This document shows positions 24,687 through 35,519 of a stretch of 64,000 bases of DNA, one piece after another (the stretch's first letter is position 1; each line of letters opens with the position of its first letter). The stretch comes from Chlorella sorokiniana. Taxonomy: Eukaryota > Chlorophyta > Trebouxiophyceae > Chlorellales > Chlorellaceae. The stretch lies in assembly GCA_025917655.1 (NCBI GenBank), contig CP084616.1, positions 1,364,001-1,428,000 of the forward strand, read 5' to 3'. Under the pieces are notes generated by a model. The model had not been told where the DNA came from. It did no database searches and saw only the letters and a list, made by a program, of their open reading frames with translations. The position numbers and the translations under genes were made by a program.

Positions 24687-27600
24687 GTGCGCGCTGTGAG
24701 CTTTTTTGAAGCGCTTTGGGGGAGTCGGCTCGTTGCCCAGCTTGGCACTTCAAGTTTGTTGTCGGCATACCGTGACGAACACCGCCCTCCTGCTGCCTCT
24801 CCAGCTGTCAGTCTGCCAGCTCTGGCTGGCAGGCCCTCCGCAGTGACGCTTTTCAAGTGGTGCCATCTGCAGGATCCCGAATGCCACAGCGCCACGCACG
24901 GAGCTGCCCCATGCTGCCAGCACAGTGGTACAGCCGCCGCGTGCGGCGCCAGTGGCCAGCGCACCCACCCCCTGCCTGCGCAGCTCAGCCGCTCAGTAGA
25001 GATCCAGCTGCCAGCCCTGGAAGGCCCTGATGAACTGCAGCACAATCGCGCGACCGGGGAACAGCAGCAGGTGCAGCAGGAGCGCGGCGCAGGAGCACCC
25101 ACGATCGTGCAGGCACCCTCGCAATCGCCCAGCGCTGCTAAGGCGGCAGCAGGCAAGGTGCAGCGGAAGCAGCGCAAGGCAGCCGGCACAGCAGGCAAGC
25201 GCAGAGCCGCTGTTGCTGCGCCAGCGGCAGCGGCGGCAGCGGCTGCACCTGCCCTCCCTGCGCCGGCTGCTGCTGCGGAGCAGGTAGCGGCAGGGTCCGG
25301 CCAGGAGCAGGCAGCGGCAGCCAAGCCTGGCAGGCGCGGCAAGGCGCAGCCGCCAGCCAGCAGAAGCCCAAGAAGAAAGCCAAGAAAGCGGGTCTGCCCT
25401 CCAAGGAGAAGAACATTCTCGAGTGAGGGAGGCGGGTGGCGGGCCAGCCACGCGAGCCGCTGTTCTGGCGCTCACTCGCAGGCGCGCGACCCGGCTCCTC
25501 CCCAGCTCCTGCTGACGTTCCCCACCCTACCGCGCTTTTGACTTGCAGTTGGTACGCCGCCGCCGTGCACGCCGCGGAGCATGCGCACCGCTCCTTCCCC
25601 GGCCGCCGAGCAACCCCCTCCCTGGCCGCCGCGCTGCGCCGCCCGCTGGAAGCGTGGCTGTCGCCGCGGCTGGACGACGTCGGCTTCCAGACCCGCGCCT
25701 TCCCCCAGCTGCTGCCGCTGGATCTGCTGCTGGAGCTGGGCGGCGGCGGCGCCAGCGGCTCTGAGGACGGCGGCGCGGCAGGCTTCTGCACCACCCACGC
25801 CTTTGCCCGCTGGGCGCGCTCCGCCGACGGGGAGCTGCCGCTGCTGGCCAGCCAGTTTCACGATGTGGACAGGTGCACTGCTGTCCACAAAGCAGCGTTT
25901 CCGCTTGCCACGCCCGTGCTGCATGGGCGCGGCGCCGCGTCAGGCCGCGCCCTGCTGCTGCAAGGCCTGTGACAAAGCCCCCCTTCACACCCACCCATAC
26001 ATCCCCCCCCCCCCCTCTTGCTGCAGCTGGGACCTGGACAACCCCGGGCTGCTGCTGCACGAGGCGCACGCCGCCCACGAGTGGCCCTCCACCGCAGAAG
26101 AACACGCGCAGGCCATGATCGGTGCGCCCGCAGCGCCGCCTCGCCCCCAGGGCAGGGTCCCCGCCCGCGTGTCCACTCAGCCACAGCCACAGCCTCACAG
26201 ACGGCGCCGCAGCCTCGCATACTGCGCCTCCCCTCATCCCCCTGCACCCGCCCTGGGCCCCCCTTCCTGGCACCTGCCGCAGAGCTGTACGAGGAGTTTG
26301 CCCGCGACGTGGCCGGCCTGCCGGTGGTGGCGGGCCGCCGCTCCCCGGTGGCAGCCTGCCCGGCGCCGCGGCCAGCTTCACGCTGGAGGCGATGGTGGGA
26401 GGCGGCACCGCGCTGCAGGTGGGGCGCAGCTGCAGCTACTGCTTCTGCTGTTGCTACTGCTTCTGCCAAGTCCCAGCAGCATGCGGCTTGCTTGGGAGCA
26501 GCAGACCAGGCCTGGGTCCCAGCCTGGCGCTGCGGCCACAGCCTCGTGCATGGCCCGCCCCACCGTCGGCAGCCACCAATCACTTGCTCGACGCTCCGCT
26601 CAGCCCTCTTGCTGTGTCTGTCTGCTGCCTGGCTGGGCTCCGCAGGTGGCCCAGAGCCACAGCCTGGCAGACAACTACAGCCGGACGCTGGGCGCCAGCT
26701 ACCGCGGGGAGGAGGGCGACCAGGGTGACTTCTTCAGCCAGATGGCGGCCGGCGTGCGTGGCTCGCTGCTGGGGGTGTGGCGCTGGCGCACGGCGACGCC
26801 GCGGGGCTGGCGCTGCCGCCCGCCCTGGCGCCCCGCCACGTGGTCATCACCCCCATCCCCACCCGCCGCGGCGACGCCGACGCCCTGGCCGCCGAGGCGG
26901 AGCGGCTGCGGCGGGTGCTGGCCCGCGCGGGGCTGCGTGCCGCCGTGGACGCCCGCCGCCTCAAGCCCGCCGCGCGCTTTGCGGCGTGCGAGGCCTCGGG
27001 GGCCCGCTGCGGCTGGAGCTGGGGCCGCGGGACGTGGCGGCAGGCGAGTGCGTGCTGGCGCGCCGCACGGTGCCGGGCCGCGCGGGCAAGCTGCGGGGGG
27101 TGAGCACCGAGCGCAGCCGCTGGTGCGCGCGGTGCTGGAGCTGCTGGAGGATGCGCAGACGGCGGGGCGGGCGGGCGCTGCGGCGGCGCTGCAGGAGGGC
27201 ATCGTGGATGTGGCCTCCTTCATGGAGCTGCGGGTGAGGGATGGGCTGAAGGGCTCCAGAAGCGCTCCACAAGCGTCACGGCACGTTGCAGCTGGTCTGA
27301 TGATGCATGCCGGAGTTTGTGTGATTGGCGTTTCCGATTGTTTCAGGTGGTGAATGTGTGGTGGTGGTGGCTGGGGGGCCATCGCCGCAACCCAGCCACC
27401 CCACTCTTCACCCCCACCCCACCCCGCTTGGACAGCCTGGCTTGACAGAGGCTTGCCTTGCTCTCCAAGCCGCTGAATGCTGGCCTAACTAAAACAGGAT
27501 GCCATCAACTCCATCGCCGCCCCCGCAGGAGGTTTGTGGAGGCGGGCAGGTGGGCGCGCGGGCCGTGGGCGGGCAGCGCCGACGACGAGCGCGCGGTGCT

Positions 27601-27730
27601 TGAGGAGACGGGGGCGCGCCTGCGCTGCTTCCCGCTGCAGCAGCCTGTGTCCGTCTGGTCGGGCTACTCCACCTGCCTCTACTCGGGCTACCAGGCGGGA
27701 CAGGTGGCCATCTTTGCACGCGAGCTGTGA
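24687..27730 (+). CDS. Prolyl-tRNA synthetase-like protein with degenerate class II motifs
   Basis: C-terminal exons: up to 25422, 25549-25872, 26027-26121, 26283-26418, 26646-27233, 27498-27730. An Ala/Gln/Lys-rich N-terminal extension ends in GLPSKEKNIL, then DWYAAAVHAAEHAHRSF. ProRS landmarks: AGLPVVAG, ASFTLEAMVGGGTALQ, VAQSHSLADNYSRTLG, ALAHGDAAGLALPPALAPRH, LRLELGPRDVAAGECVL, VDVASFMELRDAINSI, and the C-terminal zinc-domain-like ARGPWAGSADDERAVLEETG ending VAIFAREL. Active-site sequences are missing: the family's RPTSE is replaced around GFCTTHAFARWARS, the motif 2 arginine and LWQEGHTAHAT-type loop by NPGLLLHEAHAAHEWPST, and the motif 3 Arg of PPRLAP by Ala. Exons 1-3 of this list are in frame, so these changes are not from indels. 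Later exons lack single bases at about 26345, 26775, 27005, 27120 and 27530. The start codon is not established; 24687 is only the open-frame limit. Confidence 0.7.
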
Positions 27731-28347
27731 GCAGCGGGGCAGGCCTGCGCCGCCACCCCCCGGCGTTCCCTCGTTGCGGCAGGGTGCGGCAGCATGCAGG
27801 CTCCTGTCCTCCGGCAAGGTGCACCCATTACAGTACAACGAACCAGTAGTAGTGCAACATTGACTCTCTGTCTGCTCGGCATGACACAAAAATGCACATC
27901 AGCCCCCTTGCTTTCGGCGCTGCACAGGAACCCATTGCCTGCCGGCCCTAGAACCCTTTGCCGCTTGCATGCTGGCCTTATTATCCAAGCACCTACTCTC
28001 ACCAACAAACGTGGATTTATGACTCCTGCTGCATTGACCTTTCATCAGCACACTTGTTTACTCGCTGCCCGCTGTCGCTTGCTTGGCGACGTTTTGTTGC
28101 TCCTGCCGCTGCTCTCTGCTGCTCTCGATGTTTTTTTCATCCCTTGTCCTGCTTGCAAGCTGTAAATGAAGGAAAGGGAGCATCAGCAGCCCCTGCACAA
28201 GCTGGGGTTTGAAGTCACTGATGGGGCGGGACGCTGAGCAGGACACTCTCCTTCATTCAGCGCCCATTTAAGGACAACCTAGGTCCACATATTGTTGAAC
28301 ATTGTTTGGGGTGGTTTGGGGCAGTGCAACGACCATCTGCGCTCACC
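27731..28347. other. Intergenic between ProRS-like and AidB-like genes
   Basis: 617 bp with no supported exon. A TGTAA signal at 28161-28165 probably ends the ProRS-like transcript, leaving about 180 bp for the promoter of the next gene. Confidence 0.45.
28161..28165 (+). terminator. TGTAA polyadenylation signal of ProRS-like gene
   Basis: TGTAA 431 bp after the stop at 27728-27730. Confidence 0.45.
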
Positions 28348-31300
28348 ATGTCGCGAGACAGTGATGGGTTTCTGCAGGAGGCCCCTCATCTCGGCAACCA
28401 ATGGACCGAGGATGCCTTTTTGCGCGATTGGATGCGTCGATTGCTGCCTGCCGACACATTCCGAGACGTGGAGCCTGACCTTGGTGGGCGGCGGTGTTTC
28501 TCTGTCGAGTGCAAGCCGAGCCTTTGCCTCCCACCTGTTTGGTGTTTTGCTATGATGTAGAGAGATTTGGATGGGAAGTAGTGACCCGCGTGAAGATGTT
28601 GGGACGGGCGGCTGAGGTGTGCAGACGACGCAGCTCTGCGATGGCTGATCCCTGTCCTCGGCCCAGCCGCCGTTGACCGGTGGCCCTCGCTGCCTGCAGG
28701 CGCAGCCTCCGCAGCTGCAGCAGTATGATGCCTGGGGCGAGCGTTTGGACCTGGTGGTCACCGCTGCCGCCTGGAAGCAGCTGAAGGCCCTGTCAGGTGG
28801 GTATGCTCCAGGCAGCAGCGGCTCCCCTGCACGCCTTCTGCTCTTGCCAGCAGGCATCCCAAGCCTGCGTGGCCCGGCTGATCCACGGGAGGCTGCGCAT
28901 GGCACGATCCCAATGTGCAGCGGAGGAGGGCCTGGTGGCGGCGGCGTATGAGCGGCGGTATGCGCAGCACAGCCGCGTCTGCCAGATGGCCAAGCTGCAC
29001 CTGTTTGGGGCCTCGTCTGGTGAGGCTGCTGCAGCAGCCCAGCTCTGCACGCCGGCAGCGCTGTGCCCTCTGCGTCAAGCGCTGCCGGCCTGCGCATCCA
29101 GCACTGCCTGCGGCACCCACCGGGCGGCGCTGCATGCAGGCCTCTTCAACTGCCCGCTGGCCATGACCGATGGCGCGGCGCGGCTCTGCCAGGTGCTGCT
29201 GGCCCGGCGGGCGGCGGAGACGAGCTGGTTCTGGAGCTGCAGGCGGCCTACAACCACTTGACCAGCCGTGACCCAGCGCATTTCTGGACCTCGGGCCAGG
29301 CGCGTCGTGCTGTGGTTGCCCGGCAGCGGCTTCAGGGATGCCCTTAGGCTCCCTGCCGCTGGTGGTTGGTCCCCGTTGGTTCCCGTCGCTAACCCAACAC
29401 AGAATGAAGCTTTTCCCCCGCAATCGCCCTCGCTGCTGCAGTGGATGACTGAGCGTGGCGGGGGCAGCGACGTGAGCGGTGCCACAGAGACTGTGGCCGT
29501 CGCCGAGCCTGGCAGTGACGGCGGGGTGGGCAGCTGGTTCAGGTAATCAGGCCGCTGAGCACTGAGCCTGAAACTTATTGGCAAGCTTCCTAGGTATGCT
29601 TCCTTCACCAGTACCCTCATTGCCCCCAGGCCCCAAACCCTTGTGCAACACACACACCGTCATTCCGCCCACTCAACCACCACCCTCTACCTGCGGCCCG
29701 CAGGCTGAGCGGTTTCAAGTGGTTCACCTCGGCGGCCGATGGAGAGATGAGCATGGCGCTGGCGCGAGAGCAGCATGCTGGCGGCGGCAGCGGCGGCGAC
29801 ACAGCTGGGAGCAGCAGCGGTGGAGGGCTGACCCTGTTCTACGTACCGGTGCAGCGCGATGAGCAGGGCAGGCCCCAGGCAACCGGCTGCCGCCCACGTC
29901 ACCTGCTTGTCGCTCACTTGACGCCAGCGGTTGTGCCGGGCCCACGCCGCTGCTTCCCACAGCCTAGCGTCCCCCAGTCAGCCCCACTCCCGAGCCTGCG
30001 CCTCCCTGCGTGCCGCAGGGTTTTGAGGTGGTGCGGCTGAAGGACAAGCTGGGCACCCGGCAGCTGCCCACCGCGGAGCTGCGGCTCACCGGCATGCGCG
30101 CGCTCAAGGTACGACGCCGCCCCGGTTGGTTGGGTGAGGTTTCTCTGTGCTTGTAACGCTGCTGCTGACCCACGCCGCTGGCTGGCCTGGGGTGCAGCGA
30201 ATGCGGGGCGGCCGAGGTTTGACCGCCTGCACCGGCCCTCTGCCTGCGCAGGTGTCGGAGCGGGGGCGGGCGTGGGCGCCATCGCTGCGATGGTGAACGT
30301 CACTCGCCTGCACAACGCGGCGGCAGCCTGCTCCTACATGCGACGCGTGACGGCCCTGTGCAAGGCGCGTGCCAGCGGTCCCAGTCAAGCTGCCCGGTCG
30401 CAGAGTCAAGCGGTGTGCTGCTGCGGTGCCGGGGTCGGCATGCGCCTTTCCCTCTCAACAGCGCGGCTGGCTGGTGGCCCCCTTCCTCTTTCCCCCCTTG
30501 CAGGACTATGCGCGCCGCCGCGTGGCCTTTGGGCGCCCGCTGGCGGCGCAGCCCCTGGCGCTGGCCACGCTGGCCTTGCTGGAGCTGCGCAGCTGCGGGT
30601 GCCTGGCGCTGATGCTGGAGGTCGCGTGCCTGCTGGGTGGGTGGGGTGGGGTGGGGTGGGGGGCGAGGGAGGGACGGAGAAGTGTTCTCGGCAGGTGGCA
30701 TGGGCGCCTGGAAGCTGCTGGGCTGCCGACTTTTGCCGCAGACAGCGGCTGGGCCGGCTGGCGCTCACAGCAACACCTCCCGGGCCTCGCTGCTGCGCCC
30801 GCGCCATACCTAGCCTGCCTGCCGGATCAGCCACCCACGCCCCTGGCCGCCCTCCGCCTGACCGCCTGCAGGGCTGCAGGAGGCGGGGGCTGCGTCGGCG
30901 GAGCAGGCCGCCCTGCTGCGCCTGCTCACCCCGCTGGCCAAGCTGTTCACGGCGCGGCATGCGGTGGAGGTGTGCTCCCAGGGGGTGGAGTTCCTGGGAG
31001 GGGCAGCCTACTGCGAGGACAGCCACGTGCCGGTGATGCTGCGCGACGCTCAGGCGAGTGTGGGGGAGGGTGTGTGTCACCTGCGCTACTTGTGTTGCGC
31101 TACGGGCGGGCAGGTGGGAGGGTGGGGACGCCCCCATCGCAACTGGATGCCAGAGCTAGAGCAGCGTAGGGCGAGTGAGGGTGGGTGGCGCGGAGGGTGG
31201 CCTGGGGGCCGCCTCCTCCGCCTGGCCCCCCTCCTTGCTGGCCAGCCCCAAGCTGGTCAGCCTCCTGCCTGCCGCAAGGCTTGCGCCCCCGGGGGACTTA

Positions 31301-32220
31301 CGTGTGGCTCCCGCCCACCTGCCACTCATGCCGCCTGCAACGTGTGCCGCAGGTGCTGCCCATCTGGGAGGGGTCCACCAACGTGATGGCCCTGGACCTG
31401 CTGCGCGCGCTGGGCAGCGGCGGCGGCGCGCCCCCTCCCCCGCCGCCGCCTACCTGGCGGACAGCCGGCGGCGCGTGCAGGCAGCGCTGGCGGGGCTGGG
31501 CGGCAAGACGGCGGCCACACGCCGCGCGGGGAGAGCCGGCTGGGCCCCGCTGTGCACTCGGAGCTGCTGCAGCGGGCGGCGCGGCTGCTGCTCAGCCGGC
31601 TGGACGAGCTGCAGCCACAGGCGAGCCGGGGGTGGGGCGGGGCGGGCTCTGCCCTGCCCATGGCAGCTGCTGGACCTGATGACGGGCATGGTTTGCCTAG
31701 CACGCCTGCCCGCTGCTGACCCCACCGGGCAACCCGCCGTCATTGCCGCTGTGCAGCTGGAGGGTGTAGCCGCGGCAGGCGCGGGCAGCGACGCGGCGCA
31801 GGCGGCGGCGCGTGACCTGGCCCTGCAGATGAGCCGGCTGACGGTGGGAGGTGCGCGTTCTGATCATCGACTGAAGGCACGCTTGTGCAGGCGTCTCGGG
31901 TGCGGTTTGTGCGACGTCGCCCCCCCCCCCCCCGCCCTGCCCTGCCCTGCAGTGCTGCTGCTGGAGCACGCCGCCTGGAGCCTGCAGCTGCGCCACGCCC
32001 TGCTGGCCACGGAGTGGTGCCGCCAGGAGCTGCTGCACGACAGCTGCAGCGGGGCGGGCGCGCGGCGGCAGGGGCCTTCCTGGACGGCGAGCTCGAGGCG
32101 GCAGGGGGCGGCGGCACTGCACGCAGGGCGGTGCTGGAGGAGCACGGCGCGCGGCTCAAGGCGGCGTGGGTGCTGGCGGGCGTGGGCGAGGAGCTGCCAC
32201 AGCCGCGGGCCAAGTACTGA
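28348..32220 (+). CDS. AidB-type acyl-CoA dehydrogenase family protein
   Basis: FAD flavoprotein of the acyl-CoA dehydrogenase superfamily, closest to bacterial AidB. Fourteen exons: 28348-28483, 28561-28616, 28700-28796, 28921-29019, 29140-29299, 29442-29542, 29704-29878, 30019-30108, 30252-30364, 30504-30636, 30872-31053, 31353-31620, 31757-31850, 31953-32220; about 658 residues. Signatures: MSRDSDGFLQEAPHLGNQW, LLPADTFRDVEPDLERFG, QYDAWGERLDLVV, CPLAMTDGAARLCQ, SRDPAHFWTSGQ joined to WMTERGGGSDVS, LKDKLGTRQLPTAELRLTG, MVNVTRLHNAAAACSYMRR, YARRRVAFGRPLAAQPLA, AVEVCSQGVEFLGGAAYCED and VLPIWEGSTNVMALDLLRAL. Five introns (after exons 5, 7, 9, 11, 12) are best explained by GC donors. One-base losses at about 29208, 30265, 31440, 31532 and 32075 restore phase at each junction. 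A start at 28306 is also possible. The substrate is unknown; AidB itself is reported to bind DNA and to have weak isovaleryl-CoA dehydrogenase activity. Confidence 0.85.
30635..30663 (+). repeat. G-run array with G-quadruplex potential
   Basis: Intron 10 of the AidB-like gene starts with seven closely spaced runs of three or more G separated by single T residues (GGGTGGGTGGGGTGGGG and on). The RNA-like strand fits the G-quadruplex pattern and sits directly on the splice donor. Confidence 0.6.
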
Positions 32221-32524
32221 GGTCCTGGTGCTTGTTGTTGATAACCGACTGGCATTGAGGCTACATGCATGGGGTCAGTATTACGCTCTGCTGCTGCTGC
32301 TGTGCTCTGCTGTGTTGCACAGCAGGCAGCGGTGCCATTTGCAAGTCTCACTTCACAGGCGGCGAGGTGCAAGCACTTGTATCAATCATTGGCCGTGCGG
32401 TAGGCAACCGGAGCGCTTCATAAGACGCAGAGCCTGTTCGGACACTTCACAAGCGCGCAGCATCGACGGCTTAGCAGCTGCTTTCACGGCGTGAGCGGGG
32501 AGCAGAAGCAGCAGACGGCCCAGG
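32221..32524. other. Intergenic between AidB-like and DIM1 genes
   Basis: 304 bp between two co-directional genes. No TGTAA or TATA box was seen. Confidence 0.4.
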
Positions 32525-33584
32525 ATGAGCTACCTGCTCCCCCACCTTCACAGCGGCTTTGCCGTGGACCAGGCCATCATGTCGGTGCGCATTAGCGGCT
32601 CGATCTTGTACACACCAGAAAGATATTAGATTATACCGCTGCCGCAAGTGCCGCAAACTGCTCCCTTTGCATGTCGCGTTCCTGCCCTTGCAGGAGGAGG
32701 ACCGCGTGGTCATCATTCGCTTTGGACACGATTACGATGAGTCATGCATGCAGATGGATGAGGTGCGCGGCCCTGTGCGCCGCCCGCCTGCTAGCAGGCC
32801 CGCCGCCCGCTCCAGAAGCGAGCTGGAGACGTTTGTGGGGCCTGCGTTTTGTCAGTATGTCCGCATGCCCTCACATGCCGTACCAAAGTTTCAGCTGCAA
32901 ACTCAATCACTGCAGGTTCTGGCCGGCACCGCGGAGCGCATGAAGAACTTTGCTGTGATCTACCTGGTGGACATCAGCGAGGTGCCCGACTTCAACGCGA
33001 TGTACGAGCTGTACGACCCCTGCACCGTCATGTTCTTCTTCAGGAACAAGGTGAGTTGGGCGCGTGCGGAGGGGCGACAGCAGTAGGGCTCACAATGCAA
33101 AGGTAATTACCCTGCCAGGCGCACCCCCATGTCTCAAGGGCAGTCCCTTTGCAACATCAATCCCCGCCCACGTCACTGTTGGCACCCGTGGGCCCTTCAT
33201 GCCCCCTGGTGCTGTTTGTACGTGGGCACATGCATCCAAACACCACAGCCATAGCTTGCCTTGCCTGCCCCGGCTGCGGGCCTTCGACTCACCCGCTACC
33301 CCCTGCGCGCGGCTTCCTCTTGCCTGGTGCTTCAGCACATCATGATTGACTTGGGCACGGGCAACAACAACAAGATCAACTGGGCCATGACCGACAAGCA
33401 GGAATTCATCGACATTGTGGAGACGGTGGGTTCAGTGTGACTTGTTAAAGGCGGTTTGGTGCTCAACCCCCTGCCTGCTGCCATGACCTGGTTGTGTTTC
33501 TCATTGCAGGTGTTCCGGGGAGCACGAAAAGGGCGTGGTTTGGTGGTCTCACCCAAAGACTATAGCACGAAATACCGTTACTAA
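32525..33584 (+). CDS. DIM1: U5 snRNP protein DIM1 (thioredoxin-like, 15 kDa)
   Basis: Core component of the U4/U6.U5 tri-snRNP needed for pre-mRNA splicing, with a thioredoxin fold lacking the redox CxxC. Five exons all in phase 0: 32525-32584, 32694-32762, 32916-33050, 33336-33425, 33510-33584. The predicted protein has 142 residues, the length typical of the family. Conserved segments are MSYLLPHLHSGFAVDQAI, EEDRVVIIRFGHDYDESCM, NFAVIYLVDISEVPDFNAMY, YDPCTVMFFFRNKHIMIDLG, TGNNNKINWAMTDKQEF and the C-terminal GARKGRGLVVSPKDYSTKYR. No frame break occurs. The start is fixed by homology. Confidence 0.97.
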
Positions 33585-33911
33585 AAGTTCTGGCGGGACG
33601 AACGGCCCCGACGACCCGGGGGTCCCCAGAACTGCCGCGTCCGTTTGTTGGTTCTCTTGCCTTTTCGGTCACCTTCTTTTCATCCTGCATCTGTTGTTTT
33701 CATTTTCAATCCACCAACACCATATAAGAAGCAGAGGACAGAGAGAGAATGGTCAACTCAGTGCACAAAACAGCGCGGCGGCATGGACGCCATCTGGCGG
33801 CACCCCATGGTCAGGTTGCCCCCGCCAGCCGCACGGCATTGCTTTGCGAGAGCCTTCTGCAACCCTCAACAGAATTGCGGGAGCATGCCGGAGTGCTCCT
33901 GCCTTGTTAGG
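33585..33911. promoter_or_regulatory. DIM1 3' region and putative promoter of the palindrome gene
   Basis: CATATAAG at 33721-33728 is a good TATA-box candidate, about 310 bp upstream of the left palindrome gene's ATG. No similar unit was found outside the right arm. No TGTAA for DIM1 was seen. Confidence 0.4.
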
Positions 33912-34638
33912 CTGCAGAGCGCCAGCATGGCGCCGTGCTGCCTGCCTGCTGCCCTCCCACGGCGATTTGGCCCCGGCCACTCGCGCTGCCTTGGCTTTGT
34001 CAAGGTCAGTAACGTCTTGTCCTACCTGAACCATGAGCAACTACGGCCCGCGAGCCAAGGCAGCAGGCATACACACTGGCCGCCGCCAGGCAGCCATGAA
34101 GGGCCGCCTCATCAACAGGCACCAGGGCATGGATCCCTATGCCCCCAGCCTGCAGGCATCGTACGAGGAGGCGGCAGGCCCCCTGCAGAGCTTCGACGAG
34201 CCCGCCCTGTTCGAGACGCTGGGCCAGTCCGATGGGCCCTACTGTCGCGGCGCTCAGAACGCTTTTGTGGTGGGCAGGGGCTGGCAAGGGGCGCCTCGCC
34301 TAGGGTTGTGTTGTCCAAGACGCTGCCTCTGGTGTTGTCCAAGAAAGCTGCCGCGCCGCCGCAGATCCAGTACATGCCCCCTTTGCATCTGCGCAGGACC
34401 TCAAGGAGGCCGACCTAGCCCGCGCCATCAACGACTGTGTGCGACCTGCGGCTTCCGAGCTGCTGCAAAGCTGGCGCGCAGGGACCAGGGAGCTTTCGCC
34501 GGTACAGGTGCGCCGCCCCCGGGCATAGCGGCAGGTGCCTGTGCAGCTGAGATGCACATGTCCTGCCGGCTGCCAATTTCACTTCTCAACAACACATTGC
34601 CGGCATTGTCAGCCGCAGATGATGGTGCTGGAGGCCCT

Positions 34639-34838
34639 GGCGGCCAGCGGGCGCGCCGACACAAGAGGGCCACGATCGGGAGGAGGCGGCCTGTTGCCTG
34701 GCATCCGCTGCTAGCACCAGCTGTCACACTCGCCTGCAGAGCCAGGCAACAGGCTGCCTCCTCCCGATGGTGGCCCAGATGTTGATGTCGTACATCTCAA
34801 ACGGAAAGGTGGGTATGTCGGTGCGCCCGCTGGCCGCC
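34639..34838. repeat. Left-arm hairpin over the VLEALAASGRAD exon
   Basis: Arms 34639-34701 and 34741-34838 are inverted copies of exon sequence. The first arm lacks about 35 bp that the second arm keeps (the inverted FEMYDINIWATI coding sequence), so the sense exon of this copy is damaged. Confidence 0.75.
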
Positions 34839-35006
34839 ATCTGGCGCTAGCAGCGGATGCCTGGATGGCTGGCACTTTTTCATTCCCGGCCTCTGCATTG
34901 CTTCACTCCACCCCAATCGCAGTTGCGCCTGCCCTGTCTCTTTGTGTGGTTCAGCCAACAGCCCACCGGCGAGACGCACTATTTGCAAGAAGCAAGCAGG
35001 CGTGCT

Positions 35007-35207
35007 GCATGAGCGCAAGCTGTCGTGGCTCGCCATGCTTGCTCAGCCGCAGGCGACCGCCCCCGCTGGTCGAGGCCAGAATGGCCAAAGACGCGCCGCC
35101 TATCAGCCAGTGAGCGCCGCGACCTGGCCATTCTGGCCTCGATCAGCGGGGGCAGTCGCCTGCGAAGCTGAGCAAGCATAGCGAGCCACGACAGCTTGCG
35201 CTCATGC
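35007..35207. repeat. Left-arm hairpin, HERKLSWLAML region
   Basis: Nearly perfect inverted repeat: GCATGAGCGCAAGCTGTCGT at the left end and its complement at the right end, meeting near 35107. Arms are about 95 bp with few mismatches. It lies between the exon ending QEASRRAA and the exon starting MVDRMLPLV. Confidence 0.85.
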
Positions 35208-35403
35208 ATGGTGGACCGCATGCTGCCGCTGGTAGGTTTCAACGCAGGAGTGTGTTGGGACGAGGGCCTGTGCATTGCAAGCCGTGCCGTGCTGCATCTC
35301 ATCAATCTGTTGCAATGCCCATTCAACTTACTCATTGCCCCCATTCCGCCTCCTGGCCGGGTGGCGGCAGTGCCGCTGTTGCAGCGCACTTGTGAGCAGC
35401 ACA

Positions 35404-35519
35404 CGGCAGCTGCGTGCTTCGGGTTCAGGAATCAAACTGGATAGGTCAGATTGGGCGGCTGGTCGATCCAATCTGCCCTATCCGGTTCGTTTGCTGAACC
35501 TTAAGCACGCAGCTGCCGT
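35404..35519. repeat. Left-arm hairpin before the HAAAVLPLISAEAA exon
   Basis: CGGCAGCTGCGTGCTTCGGG at the left end pairs with CTTAAGCACGCAGCTGCCG at the right end. Arms are about 55 bp and imperfect in the middle. The same structure is present in the right arm at 39314-39430. Confidence 0.75.
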
